A DNA stretch of 64,000 bases from Candidatus Marispirochaeta associata (GTDB taxonomy: Bacteria; Spirochaetota; Spirochaetia; JC444; Marispirochaetaceae): contig JWTM01000553.1 of NCBI GenBank assembly GCA_001749745.1, positions 1 through 64,000 on the forward strand, read 5' to 3'. Positions 1 through 8,848 of this stretch are shown piece by piece (position 1 is the first letter of the stretch; each line of letters begins with the position of its first letter). A program made the translations under genes and the position numbers. Below the pieces are notes generated by a model. It made no database searches and had not been told where the DNA came from. It saw only the letters and a list, made by a program, of their open reading frames with translations.

Positions 1-93
1 TTAGTGTGCCTTTTCCTGTGTATTAGCTGAAGCAAACTCAAGGCTACGCCTCTATTTAGGATATAAACCATCCACTCAATGAGGAGTATGCTT

Positions 94-1230
94 ATGAAGA
101 TCCCCCCATTTTGTCCCAATCCCGACTGTGATTTCCATCAAGATGTACCGAAATCCAGTGTGTGGTATGTACGCTACGGCCATTACACCACCAAGGTGGA
201 TGGACAGGTCCAACGCTATCGCTGTAAACAGTGTGGTTGCCACTTCTCATCCCAGACCTTCAGCCTTGATTATGGGGTCAATCGCCATATTTCCTACCGT
301 CAACTGTTCGAGCTCTTGATCACCTCCTCGGGTATTCGCGATATGGGGCGGATTCTCAAAGCATCTCCCCATTGCATCACCAATCGTCTCTCCCGCCTGG
401 CCCGTCAGTGCCTGGCTGTCCATGCCGACCTCTTAGGAGAACTCTCGCTTGATGAAGCCCTGGTGGCCGACGGTTTCGAGAGCTTCGCCGTCTCTCAGTA
501 TTTCCCGAACAATATTCAGCTCTTGGCGGGGAAGCTTTCCCAATACTGGATCTACTCTGATTATGCTCATCTGCGACGCAAAGGAAGAATGACGCCCTAC
601 AAAAAACACCGTAACCAGTTGCTGCAATCCAAGTTTACTCACGGTAGGGTAACGGTTTATGAATCATTTGAGGAGCTAGTGCGCCTCAGCTTGATTCTGA
701 AAGAACGCTCAGATAGGGAAGTGATCGATCTCTACACCGACAGGCATCAGAGCTATCTCAATGTGATGAGGAATATGAATGCAGGAGTTCGGCGCAAAGT
801 GCATCATATTTGCTGCAGTTCAACAGCTCCCCGGATAACCAGTAATATGCTCTTTAGCGTGAATTATCTTGACCGGGAAATCCGCAAGGACCTTGCCGAA
901 CATACCCGGGAGACGGTGCAGTTCGGTCGAAATGTCTCAAATCAAATGGAGCGTTTGGCGATCTACCGCACTTATCATAACTATTGTAAGCCCTTCAGAA
1001 TTGGCGGCGGAGAGAAAGAGCGGTATTGCCATGCGGAGATGGCGGGGCTCACACGCAGCTCTATTCAGCGAGAGTTGAAGACACTCTTCACCCAGCGCCG
1101 ATTCTTGAGCAGAATCAAAGGGATACTGATCCGTGATCTTGATGTGTGGCTGAGAGGTGTAACTACTCCCTTGAAACGCTATGCGGAGGATCTTCCGGCC
1201 TATGCCCTTTTAGGTTGCCATCGAGGATAG
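94..1230 (+). CDS. IS1-like transposase with zinc-ribbon N-terminus
   Basis: Probable transposase. The N-terminus carries an InsA-like zinc ribbon with two Cys pairs (CPNPDC and CKQCGC, about residues 8-50), followed by a helix-turn-helix-like stretch (MGRILKASPHCITNRLSRLA). A DDE-type catalytic set can be proposed: D in LSLDEAL, D in LYTDRHQSY and E in NQMERLAIYRTYHNY. Start chosen at 94 because GAGGAG (81-86) lies 7 bases upstream; ATG at 79 and 88 fit worse. Codon use looks more AT-rich than the genes downstream, as expected for a mobile gene. I could not find terminal inverted repeats, so element boundaries are undefined. It could also be a domesticated transposase. Confidence 0.75.
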   Translation: MKIPPFCPNPDCDFHQDVPKSSVWYVRYGHYTTKVDGQVQRYRCKQCGCHFSSQTFSLDYGVNRHISYRQLFELLITSSGIRDMGRILKASPHCITNRLSRLARQCLAVHADLLGELSLDEALVADGFESFAVSQYFPNNIQLLAGKLSQYWIYSDYAHLRRKGRMTPYKKHRNQLLQSKFTHGRVTVYESFEELVRLSLILKERSDREVIDLYTDRHQSYLNVMRNMNAGVRRKVHHICCSSTAPRITSNMLFSVNYLDREIRKDLAEHTRETVQFGRNVSNQMERLAIYRTYHNYCKPFRIGGGEKERYCHAEMAGLTRSSIQRELKTLFTQRRFLSRIKGILIRDLDVWLRGVTTPLKRYAEDLPAYALLGCHRG

Positions 1231-1265
1231 CTTTCACTACCCTCTAAATGGAGGATACTGCGTAC

Positions 1266-2228
1266 ATGAACAAGCTAGCATCCCAGGCCTCCCGGCTCGC
1301 GGATAGAATACGAGGTTCCGTAGCGACAGTGTTTGTCGGGAAAGAGACGGCTGTCCGTACCCTTCTGATAGGATTCTTTGCCGGTCTACATACCCTTATC
1401 GAGGATATACCCGGGGTCGGTAAGACGACCCTGGCTCGAAGTCTGGCCAAGAGCTCGGGACTCGACTTCGGTCGAATTCAATTTACCCCTGATCTGCTCC
1501 CGGGCGATATTCTCGGTATGACCATCTGGAGTCAGGAGAGTCGGGATTTCCGGTTCAAGGCCGGGGCGATTATGCATCAGTTTATCCTGGCCGACGAGAT
1601 TAACCGGGCCAGCCCGCGCACGCAGACAGCCCTCTTAGAAGCGATGCAGGAGCGATCGGTTACCGTGGACGGTCATACTCACCAACTGCCGGATCCGTTC
1701 TTTGTCCTGGCCACCCAGAATCCGGTCTCATTCTCAGGCACTTTTCATCTTCCCGAAGCTGAAGCCGATCGCTTCGGTCTCTCCTTCTCTCTGGGCTATC
1801 CGGAGGACGGGGATGAACAGCAAATTCTAACCCGTTTCCGGGCCGAGGATCCGGAGGAGAGCCTCGCTGCCGTGGCTAACCCGGAGGACATTGTCCGCTT
1901 GAGGCGCATCGTGCGCCAGGTGCATGTGGATCCGAAGATCGTCGATTATGTGGTGCGCATCTCCCGCTCGAGCCGCACGAATGAGTATCTTCGCCTCGGG
2001 ATGAGTCCCCGGGCGGCTCAGCATCTGTTGACCGCAAGTCAGTCGGAAGCTCTTCTTTCGGGACGGGAGTTTGTCATTCCCGAGGATGTTCGTCGAACCG
2101 CTCCGCACGTCCTTCGTCATCGACTCTATCTTACCGCCCGGGCCAAGACCGAAAAACTGACGGCCGATGTGTTGATTCAGCGGCTTCTCGAAGCTGTGCC
2201 TGCACCCTCGGGAATGAGCGGGGGATAA
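1266..2228 (+). CDS. MoxR-family AAA+ ATPase
   Basis: AAA+ ATPase of the MoxR group, cytoplasmic, thought to act as a chaperone-like remodeller for partner proteins encoded nearby. Walker A is EDIPGVGKTT (about residues 46-55), Walker B is FILADEINRA, and the sensor region reads LATQNPVSFSGTFHLPEAEADRF. Start set at 1266 (MNKLASQ) because GGAGGA lies about 10 bases upstream; the ATG at 1248 overlaps that ribosome site. It leads a three-gene operon with a DUF58 protein and a transglutaminase-like membrane protein, a combination widely conserved in bacteria whose exact role is unsettled (cell-envelope or stress functions have been proposed). Confidence 0.93.
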   Translation: MNKLASQASRLADRIRGSVATVFVGKETAVRTLLIGFFAGLHTLIEDIPGVGKTTLARSLAKSSGLDFGRIQFTPDLLPGDILGMTIWSQESRDFRFKAGAIMHQFILADEINRASPRTQTALLEAMQERSVTVDGHTHQLPDPFFVLATQNPVSFSGTFHLPEAEADRFGLSFSLGYPEDGDEQQILTRFRAEDPEESLAAVANPEDIVRLRRIVRQVHVDPKIVDYVVRISRSSRTNEYLRLGMSPRAAQHLLTASQSEALLSGREFVIPEDVRRTAPHVLRHRLYLTARAKTEKLTADVLIQRLLEAVPAPSGMSGG

Positions 2229-2240
2229 CGGAGTGAGTGG

Positions 2241-3434
2241 GTGAGGATTGATCTCGGCCGGACGGGGCTGCTCCTGTTCGGGCTTGCGCTGCTCTATATT
2301 TCGGGAAGCTATCTCGGTTCTATCTTTCTTTTCGCCTACTACGCGCTCCTTTTCTATACCATCTTCGATCTGTTGCAGGCGCTTCTCGCATTTTTCCGGC
2401 TCAAGATTTATCAGGAGTTTTCGACCAATCATCCGGTAAAGGGAGAAGAATTTGATTACGGTTTCATCCTGGCCAACGAGATGATGATCCCTACTCCTCT
2501 GGTACGGATCCGCTTTATGGAGCTCCGGCCGGGAGAGGCGCCGCTGTTAGCGCCGATCGAGAAGGTGATCGCTCCGGGGCGCAAGATCGGCGTTAACTCT
2601 CGCATCAGCTGCCCCTATCGCGGCGTCTATCGAGTCGGAGCGGAGTATCTGGAAGTAGGCGATCTCCTCGGAATTATGCAGTTAAGACGCAGGCTCCCGG
2701 GGCGCACCTTCTACGTCTTGCCCCGGATTCTTCAGCTTGAACGGCTCTTCTTTAGCTCTCACCGGCTCTCCCTCTCTGCCAAGCAGTCGGAGCGGGGCTA
2801 TGATGAGGATTTCGCCCTCTATCAAGGGGCTCGACCCTACCGAGAGGGACAGTCGGTCCGGCACTTCGACTGGAAACGCTTCCTCTCAAGCGGGATTCCG
2901 GTCCTCAAGGAGTACGGCACCACCTCGGAACCGGGCGTGACGATCTTTTTAGATCTCCGACCCGTACCAGAGGGCCGGGTACTCCCGGCGGAGGTCGAGG
3001 ATGCGGTGATGGAAGCGCTTTTATCGGTCATTGCCTTTTTTCAGCGCTACGAGATCCCGGTCGAACTGAAGGCGGCCGGAACTTCTCCGTGGCACCGTAA
3101 GATCGACAGCGAGGAGAGCTTTAAGAAACTCCATTTAGAATCGGCGGAGACTATTTTCGATGGAACCCTGGCGCCTGATCGGCTCTTCGCGGCGGAGAGC
3201 GCTGCGCTGCAGGATGAAGGCCGAACAGTACTCTTTATCACTCACCGGGAAGACGGCGGGGTACTCGAGCTGATCGAACGATACAGCGGCGACGGACTAG
3301 GCTTGGCGGCGCTGTTGATAAGCTCCGGATTGAGACGGGATCGCCGCGCAGGACTCGAAGCCTATGTGCAAGAGCTGGCTTACCGGGGAGCGATGGTACG
3401 AGCGGTGAGTCTGCCTGAGGAGATCGGAGTATGA
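2241..3434 (+). CDS. DUF58 domain-containing membrane protein
   Basis: DUF58 protein, the usual partner of MoxR ATPases. Two hydrophobic segments lie at the N-terminus (about residues 7-50), then a soluble region. The DUF58 signature YQGARPYREGQSVRHFDWKR is present around residues 194-213, followed by a vWA-like beta-alpha region (GVTIFLDLRP). GTG start, with a weak GGAG-type site 8-11 bases upstream. It begins 12 bases after moxR and its stop overlaps the next start by 4 bases (ATGA), so translation is probably coupled. The molecular function of DUF58 is not established. Confidence 0.9.
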   Translation: MRIDLGRTGLLLFGLALLYISGSYLGSIFLFAYYALLFYTIFDLLQALLAFFRLKIYQEFSTNHPVKGEEFDYGFILANEMMIPTPLVRIRFMELRPGEAPLLAPIEKVIAPGRKIGVNSRISCPYRGVYRVGAEYLEVGDLLGIMQLRRRLPGRTFYVLPRILQLERLFFSSHRLSLSAKQSERGYDEDFALYQGARPYREGQSVRHFDWKRFLSSGIPVLKEYGTTSEPGVTIFLDLRPVPEGRVLPAEVEDAVMEALLSVIAFFQRYEIPVELKAAGTSPWHRKIDSEESFKKLHLESAETIFDGTLAPDRLFAAESAALQDEGRTVLFITHREDGGVLELIERYSGDGLGLAALLISSGLRRDRRAGLEAYVQELAYRGAMVRAVSLPEEIGV

Positions 3435-5647
3435 AGCGTGTTATCGGAGTATATCTGACCGGATTCACTCTTGCGGCAGTCCTGTTGGGGTTTCTCTTAC
3501 TCCCGCCGGACTTTTCTACCGGATGGACTCTAAACTTGACCCTTTGGCTTTTGGGCCTGCTCTTATGGAGCTCTCTCTGGGGGGTGCTGTTCTTTTTTCA
3601 ACGCCGAGGACGATTCGATAAGATCAAAGGATGGTCGCGGGTAGCCTATTCCTTGCTCCTCTCCTTGGGGCCGCCGCTTTTTATCTACCGCACCTTTGGC
3701 GCCGACGGCCCGGTGGCGCTTTTGATCGGCACCGCCCTGGCGCTGAACCTATTCGCCTATGCCGCCGCCCTGGGATTGGGGTCGCTCTTCTCCGATCTGC
3801 TTCGTCGCCTGTTTTATTTGGCGGCGGCGGTATTGATCATTTCTGGACTGATCATCACCCCCCTCTCGGCCTATCTGGCCTGGTTCGATATTCTACGCGG
3901 CAGCGGTACCGGGGGGCTGATACCCTTTGTTTTCAGTATGATCTGCGGCTTTTTTAGCGTAGCCTTCGGGACCGCGATTTATAAGCGTTCGGTTTTGCTT
4001 CCGACCCTAGGAACGGCGGCGGTTACTCTACTTTTGATGGCGGTTATCCTGCAGTCGGTCGTGGTCGGGATCGCCGCGCTTTTGGGGGCTGCGGTGGCCC
4101 TTAGCCTGCTCTTTCTCGCCTCCTTCTCTTCCGAAAGGAGGGAGCGGTCGGTTGTTTCGCCCGTAACCGGGCTCATCCTGGCCTTCGCTATTGCGGTCCC
4201 TGCGGCGCTAATCACCAACGTCGACGGGAGTCTCTTTATCGATCGGCATCTTTCCCCCTGGGTCAAGAATCAAACCAGTACCTTGATGCCGGATTTCCCC
4301 TTTCTCTATACCATGCCCGGCTACGGTTTCCGGATGAACGAGAAACGGCTCGGCGGCCGGCCGGCCCTCTCGGAACGGGCAATCTTCAGGGTAAAGGGAC
4401 GCCCCGGGGAGACCCTCTACCTGCGGACGCGGATATTCGACGCCTATACCGGTCAGGGCTGGGGAATAAGCGAGGGCCTGCTCGAGCAGGTGACGGCCGA
4501 GGAGCGCGACTACTTCCGGCGAAGCTCGGCCGACGAGAGACTCGAGGTGGAGGTGCTGATCGATTTTACCAACACCCTGCCCCATACCCTCGATACAAGC
4601 CATTTCAGAACCGCCGATTCCTATCCGACCCGTTTCTCCAGCCTCGAGACTGGCTTTGTGCTTGAGGATCCGATCCTGCGGGGGGAGGTATTGCGGATCG
4701 AACGGCGCCGCGGCCGAACCGATTCGCCTACTCTGCGTCCCTATCTGGCTGTCCCCAACTCCCTTCCCGATGAGGTGAGAGATTTGGCGCGTCAGCTCGG
4801 GAGCGGGCTCCAGGGCGAACCGGAAAAGGTCCTGTCCAATATCGCCACCTACCTGGCGGAGAATGCCTCCTACTCCCTGGATGTGGGTTATGCCGACGCC
4901 GAAGTGGACTCCACCTGGGATTTTCTCTTCAACAGCAAGACCGGCTACTGCACTAATTTTGCCACCGCGTATGTGATCCTCGCCAGACTCAACGGCATCC
5001 CCGCCCGCTATGCCACCGGCTTTCTGGTTTTCATGCCCTTCGACGACGGCGAAACCTTCGTTACCGGATATGCCTCCCATGCCTGGCCCGAGATCTGGCT
5101 GCAGGATCAGGGCTGGAGGGCTCGGGAGGCCACCCCGCCGATGAACCCCGAGTTCATGGAGGAGTACTTCTACTTCGGCGCCTACGGCTCCGAAATGAGC
5201 GGTTCAACCAGCCGCCAGTTGGAAGGGATGCTGGGCGACCGCGCGCCGGCGCCGGCGGAAACGGAAGTCCAGAGCGAAGAGGCCCCGCGCATCGCTTTTC
5301 TGCTGCCGGCTATAGTCGGTCTGATCCTGGCGCTTGTTCTTCTGCTGGGGAAGAAGCGAATGCTGCGCCTGGTTCCCACCGGTGATCCCCGGCTGCGCGC
5401 CGAGCGCCGTCTGCAAAGGATTGTCAGACTGACCCGGGAACCGGGCATCCCCGGCCCGGAAGCGGCCGGCTGGCAACGCTGGAGTCGCGAGACCGCTCGC
5501 AGACGAACGGGAGAGGAGGCCGAACTCATTCTGGGCAGCGCCGAGATTGCCCTGCGGGGATTCTTTGGACCAACCCCGCCAGAACGGGAGGATATCATTT
5601 TTCTGGATCGGGCGAAGAAGGAACTGCGCCGCAAGCGAGGAGCTTAA
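3431..5647 (+). CDS. Transglutaminase-like integral membrane protein (TgpA type)
   Basis: Large membrane protein with an N-terminal block of about seven or eight hydrophobic helices (residues 1-270), an extracytoplasmic transglutaminase-like domain, one more helix (about 615-635) and a cytoplasmic tail. The catalytic triad of the papain/transglutaminase fold can be read: Cys507 in KTGYCTNFATAY, His550 in SHAWPEIW, and an acidic residue, Glu566, in REATPP where many relatives have Asp or Glu. The layout matches TgpA-type proteins (DUF3488 plus transglutaminase core), which accompany MoxR and DUF58. Translation starts inside the DUF58 stop codon. The stop overlaps the convergent gene at 5644 by 4 bases. 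The substrate is unknown. Confidence 0.88.
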   Translation: MKRVIGVYLTGFTLAAVLLGFLLLPPDFSTGWTLNLTLWLLGLLLWSSLWGVLFFFQRRGRFDKIKGWSRVAYSLLLSLGPPLFIYRTFGADGPVALLIGTALALNLFAYAAALGLGSLFSDLLRRLFYLAAAVLIISGLIITPLSAYLAWFDILRGSGTGGLIPFVFSMICGFFSVAFGTAIYKRSVLLPTLGTAAVTLLLMAVILQSVVVGIAALLGAAVALSLLFLASFSSERRERSVVSPVTGLILAFAIAVPAALITNVDGSLFIDRHLSPWVKNQTSTLMPDFPFLYTMPGYGFRMNEKRLGGRPALSERAIFRVKGRPGETLYLRTRIFDAYTGQGWGISEGLLEQVTAEERDYFRRSSADERLEVEVLIDFTNTLPHTLDTSHFRTADSYPTRFSSLETGFVLEDPILRGEVLRIERRRGRTDSPTLRPYLAVPNSLPDEVRDLARQLGSGLQGEPEKVLSNIATYLAENASYSLDVGYADAEVDSTWDFLFNSKTGYCTNFATAYVILARLNGIPARYATGFLVFMPFDDGETFVTGYASHAWPEIWLQDQGWRAREATPPMNPEFMEEYFYFGAYGSEMSGSTSRQLEGMLGDRAPAPAETEVQSEEAPRIAFLLPAIVGLILALVLLLGKKRMLRLVPTGDPRLRAERRLQRIVRLTREPGIPGPEAAGWQRWSRETARRRTGEEAELILGSAEIALRGFFGPTPPEREDIIFLDRAKKELRRKRGA

Positions 5648-6228
5648 CTGAGTTTTTTGAGGCGTTTGATGAAGAACATCGTATCCTCTTCAATCAAGCG
5701 TTTCAGTTTTTCAAAATCTTCTTTCGATTCCGTATCCGCCCCGGAAAAGACCAAGGTGTTTTGACGCCATCGAAACCAGAGGTAATGTTTCTGGACGATA
5801 TTTCTGATATTGGCCCCGGCCAGACGGCGTTCAAGGAAACCGTCCAGTTCGATATGGTTCTCCGCCCCGCTTAGGTAATAGAGGTTGTCCCGGGCGATGA
5901 AGAGTACCAAGCGCTTGAAGCCTTCGGCAATGGCATCATCGTGACGGAATCCCTCCAGTTTTATCTGGTACGCACCCAGCTTAATATCGTAGCCGATGCT
6001 GCGCAGGGTCGCGCGAAACTGAATCAGCTCTTTACGAACCTCGTCGATCACCTTCGGGTCGTTGCGGGTGCTTTCCAAACGACGCCGCCAGTTACGAAGC
6101 TGATTCTCATAGCGGGCGAAGGATTTGGTGGAGGAGAGGAAGATGGTCGTATCCGAAAGGAGACGCCAGGCGGATGCGAAGCGTTCGGCCAGGGTGTTGA
6201 CCACTCTATCTACTTTTCTGCTTGCCAT
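5644..6228 (-). CDS. Hypothetical protein, charged and helical
   Basis: I do not recognise this 194-residue protein. It has no signal peptide or membrane helix. The first half is rich in Arg/Lys/Glu and looks helical, perhaps coiled coil (residues about 38-75, RYENQLRNWRRRLESTR onward). The C-terminal tail is also charged (EDFEKLKRLIEEDTMFFIKR). An AGAGAGGGA ribosome site lies just before the ATG. It is divergent from the metallophosphoesterase gene, with only 29 bases between the two starts, and convergent with the transglutaminase gene, overlapping it by 4 bases. Cytoplasmic location is inferred; no function can be proposed. Confidence 0.7.
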   Translation of the reverse strand: MASRKVDRVVNTLAERFASAWRLLSDTTIFLSSTKSFARYENQLRNWRRRLESTRNDPKVIDEVRKELIQFRATLRSIGYDIKLGAYQIKLEGFRHDDAIAEGFKRLVLFIARDNLYYLSGAENHIELDGFLERRLAGANIRNIVQKHYLWFRWRQNTLVFSGADTESKEDFEKLKRLIEEDTMFFIKRLKKLS

Positions 6229-6257
6229 GATTATCCCTCTCTGAACATAGTATACAC

Positions 6258-6986
6258 ATGCGTTACCTCATAATGTCGGATATCCATGCAAATTTTTTCG
6301 CCATGGAGGCGGTTTTAGCGAATTCAAAGGGGAAATGGGACCAGCTTATCTGCCTGGGCGATACCGTCGGTTACGGACCTCATCCTAATCAGTGTGTGAA
6401 CCGGTTGGCCGACTTAGGAGCGATCTGCATTCCCGGCAATCATGATTGGGCGGCCCTCGGGCGGCTTCCGCTCGAATACTTCAATCCTCATGCCAGGGAA
6501 GCCCTGGAGTGGACCCGTCCGAGACTAAATTCCGATACCCGCGAGTTTCTCTCTAAACTGAAGCCGGTCCTGTATCTCGAGGAGCTCTCCCTCTTCCACG
6601 GAGCTTTGACCGGTCCGATAACCGACTATATTCTGAATAGGGACGACGCCGTCGAGAACTTCAGACTGCTCGAGACCTCCATCGGTCTTTTCGGGCACAG
6701 TCATCACCGTTTTTGTTTTAGCCAAAGTGCCGACGGACAAGCAGTTATGCATCCCATATCGCCTAAGCAGAAGCTCGATCTTCGCAAGCGGCGCTATTTG
6801 CTGAATCCGGGCAGCACGGGGCAACCGCGGGAGGGAGATCCCCGGGCGAGCTACGGGATCTTGAATACTCGGCGGGGCATCTGGCAGTTCAGAAAATGCG
6901 CCTATCCCGTCGAAGCGGTACAGAGGGAGATGCGCCGCTACGGTCTGCCTGAGTTCCTGATTCAGCGCTTAGCCGAGGGCCGTTGA
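6258..6986 (+). CDS. Calcineurin-like metallophosphoesterase (YfcE/MJ0936 type)
   Basis: Cytoplasmic phosphodiesterase-type enzyme of the calcineurin-like superfamily, expected to bind two metal ions. Metal-ligand motifs are in order: SDIHAN (Asp8, His10), LGDTVGYG, GNHDW and FGHSHHR. The C-terminal LLNPGSTGQPREGD is typical of small bacterial members related to YfcE/MJ0936. The substrate cannot be told from sequence. No SD sequence is visible; a TAGTAT hexamer ends 4 bases before the ATG, so the transcript may be leaderless. The intergenic region is short and shared with the divergent unknown gene. Confidence 0.88.
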   Translation: MRYLIMSDIHANFFAMEAVLANSKGKWDQLICLGDTVGYGPHPNQCVNRLADLGAICIPGNHDWAALGRLPLEYFNPHAREALEWTRPRLNSDTREFLSKLKPVLYLEELSLFHGALTGPITDYILNRDDAVENFRLLETSIGLFGHSHHRFCFSQSADGQAVMHPISPKQKLDLRKRRYLLNPGSTGQPREGDPRASYGILNTRRGIWQFRKCAYPVEAVQREMRRYGLPEFLIQRLAEGR

Positions 6987-7008
6987 GGGGCGTTTAAGAT
7001 TGTCTAAT

Positions 7009-7032
7009 TTTATCGATTGATCTTTATCGATT
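7009..7032 (+). repeat. Tandem TTTATCGATT repeats upstream of the peptide-uptake promoter
   Basis: Two exact copies of TTTATCGATT (7009-7018 and 7023-7032), offset by 14 bases, lie immediately upstream of the candidate -35 at 7045. Each contains the palindrome ATCGAT. The position suits an activator or repressor site for the peptide transporter operon; which protein binds is unknown. Confidence 0.4.
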
Positions 7033-7044
7033 TCTCTATCTCCC

Positions 7045-7072
7045 TTGACTTTTCATGGTAAAATGTTAAAGT
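7045..7072 (+). promoter_or_regulatory. Candidate sigma-70 promoter of peptide ABC operon
   Basis: TTGACT (7045-7050) and TAAAGT (7067-7072) separated by 16 bases, in an AT-rich stretch before the binding-protein gene. Predicted start of transcription is near 7080, leaving a leader of about 60 bases with the SD AGAGGAG before the ATG at 7141. Confidence 0.5.
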
Positions 7073-7140
7073 TTTCGAATGCTATTTGTAAAAGGTATGG
7101 TTCATACCCAAATATCTCTATGTAAAAGAGGAGTACTTTG

Positions 7141-8742
7141 ATGAAGCGAAGTCTTACCCTTCTCACCCTCGCCCTCGTTCTTTTGATGGCAGCCCCGATG
7201 GCGTTTGCCGGCGGTGCACAGGAGGAAGCCGCTGCTGCCGACGGAAAAATGGGCGGCACCCTGGTTTTCGCCCGCTCCGGTGATTCCGTCGGACTTGATC
7301 CGGCCCGGGAAACCGACGGCGAATCCTTCTACGGCGCTACCGCAGTTTTCGACACCCTGGTTGAGTTCGTCCCCGGCGAAACTCAGATTCGTCCCGCCCT
7401 GGCCGAGAGCTGGGAGTTTGCCGATGACAATCTTTCGGTAACCTTCAAGCTGCGCGAAGGCGTTAAGTTCCACGACGGCACCGACTTTACCGCCGATGCG
7501 GTCGTCTTCTCCTTCGAGCGTCAGCTCAAAGAAGATCACCCCTACTACGACCTGGGACCCTGGAAATACTGGGGCTACATGGATATGAGTAACATCATCG
7601 ACGAGATCGTGGCCGTGGACGACTACACCGTTCGCTTCGACCTGCAGAAGCCCGAAGCGCCCTTTCTCTCTAACCTGGCCATGGATTTCGCCGCCATCGT
7701 CTCTCCCGATGCGGTCATGGAACTGGGCGAGGATTTCAAGAACAATCCCGTCGGAACCGGCCCCTTTAAGTTTGTCGAGTGGCGTAAGGATGATGCGATC
7801 ATCTTCGAGCGCAACGAGGAGTACTGGGCGGACGACGTCTACCTGGATCGCCTGATCCTGAAGGTCATTCCCGATGCAACCGCTCGTTGGCTGGCCCTGC
7901 AGAAGGGCGAGGTCGACGTAATCGACTTCCCCTCGGTTGAGGATCTGGAAGCGATGAAGGCCGACCCCAACGTAAACGTTATGCAGCAGGAAGGTATGAA
8001 TGTCGGTTACCTGGCCTTCAATACCACCAAGGAACCCTTCGACGACGTACGCGTCCGAAAGGCTCTGAACTATGCTGTTAACAAGGAAGAGATCATCGAG
8101 GCTGTATACGGTTCAGCCGGTACTCCCGCCAAGAATCCTCTGCCCCCGGGGGTTTGGTCTTACAACGACGCAATCGAGGATTATCCCTACGATCCCGAGA
8201 TGGCTAAGGAACTCCTGGCCGAAGCAGGCTACCCGGATGGGTTCTCCTCCGAGCTGTGGGCCATGCCCGTCGCCCGGCCCTACAACCCCAACGCCCGGAA
8301 GATCGCCGAGATCCTGCAGGCCCAGTATGCAGACATCGGCGTAGAGACCGACATCGTCTCCTACGAGTGGGGTACCTACCTCGACAAGACCGACAACCTC
8401 GAGCACGACATGGCTATGCTCGGATGGACCGGCGACAATGGCGACCCCGACAACTTCCTGTGGGTTCTGCTCTCCGCTCCCGCGGCCGAGCCTCCCGCCG
8501 GTAACATCGCTGGTTGGAAAGATCAGGATTTCACCGCTCTGATCAAGGAAGCCAAAGAGACTATGGATCAGGGACGCCGGACCGAGCTCTACGAAGAGGC
8601 GCAGGTTATCTTCAAAGAAGAGGCTCCCTGGCTGACTATTGCTCACTCCGTCGTCTCCGTACCGATGAAGTCCTCCGTTCAGGGCTTCCACATCTATCCC
8701 ACCGGAAAGCGCGTTTTCCGCGGGGTTTGGATTGAAGACTAA
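7141..8742 (+). CDS. Peptide ABC transporter, substrate-binding protein (DppA/OppA family)
   Basis: Family 5 extracellular solute-binding protein (533 residues), first gene of a complete peptide importer. It starts with a Sec signal peptide (MKRSLTLLTLALVLLMAAP, then AFA before the likely cleavage) and a mature N-terminus GGAQEEAAAADG, a style frequent in spirochaetes; there is no lipobox Cys. Family features include LDPARETDGES near the start, LREGVKFHDGTDFTADAVVFS and the NPVGTGPFKF segment. Start at ATG 7141 with SD AGAGGAG; the TTG just before is not needed. Function: captures di-/oligopeptides in the periplasm for the permeases at 8849 and 9876. Substrate class is by family only; nickel or other ligands remain possible. 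Confidence 0.92.
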   Translation: MKRSLTLLTLALVLLMAAPMAFAGGAQEEAAAADGKMGGTLVFARSGDSVGLDPARETDGESFYGATAVFDTLVEFVPGETQIRPALAESWEFADDNLSVTFKLREGVKFHDGTDFTADAVVFSFERQLKEDHPYYDLGPWKYWGYMDMSNIIDEIVAVDDYTVRFDLQKPEAPFLSNLAMDFAAIVSPDAVMELGEDFKNNPVGTGPFKFVEWRKDDAIIFERNEEYWADDVYLDRLILKVIPDATARWLALQKGEVDVIDFPSVEDLEAMKADPNVNVMQQEGMNVGYLAFNTTKEPFDDVRVRKALNYAVNKEEIIEAVYGSAGTPAKNPLPPGVWSYNDAIEDYPYDPEMAKELLAEAGYPDGFSSELWAMPVARPYNPNARKIAEILQAQYADIGVETDIVSYEWGTYLDKTDNLEHDMAMLGWTGDNGDPDNFLWVLLSAPAAEPPAGNIAGWKDQDFTALIKEAKETMDQGRRTELYEEAQVIFKEEAPWLTIAHSVVSVPMKSSVQGFHIYPTGKRVFRGVWIED

Positions 8743-8759
8743 GCTCACCTAGAGCTTAG
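8739..8759 (+). other. Hairpin over the binding-protein stop codon
   Basis: Perfect 8-bp inverted repeat CTAAGCTC / GAGCTTAG around a 5-base loop; the left arm contains the stop codon. It is the first of two hairpins between binding protein and permease genes. It may protect the 3' end of the abundant first message. Confidence 0.55.
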
Positions 8760-8790
8760 CTTTCATATCTATCACAGTTTGCATCTAACG

Positions 8791-8826
8791 CGGGCGTCCT
8801 CATAATCTGAGGGCGCCCGTATCCTT
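8791..8826 (+). terminator. Partial terminator or attenuator inside the peptide operon
   Basis: An 11-bp stem (8791-8801 with 8809-8819, one G-U pair) with a 7-base loop, followed by a short imperfect T tract (CCTTTTCT). It sits between the binding protein and permease genes, where partial termination would give more binding protein than membrane components. Confidence 0.6.
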
Positions 8827-8848
8827 TTCTAACGGGAACTGAACTTAT

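Noticed and set aside
4208..5080. Minus-strand frame of 290 codons opposite the transglutaminase-like gene
   Set aside because: Gly/Glu-rich translation without domain features; the plus-strand protein has its catalytic triad in this stretch.
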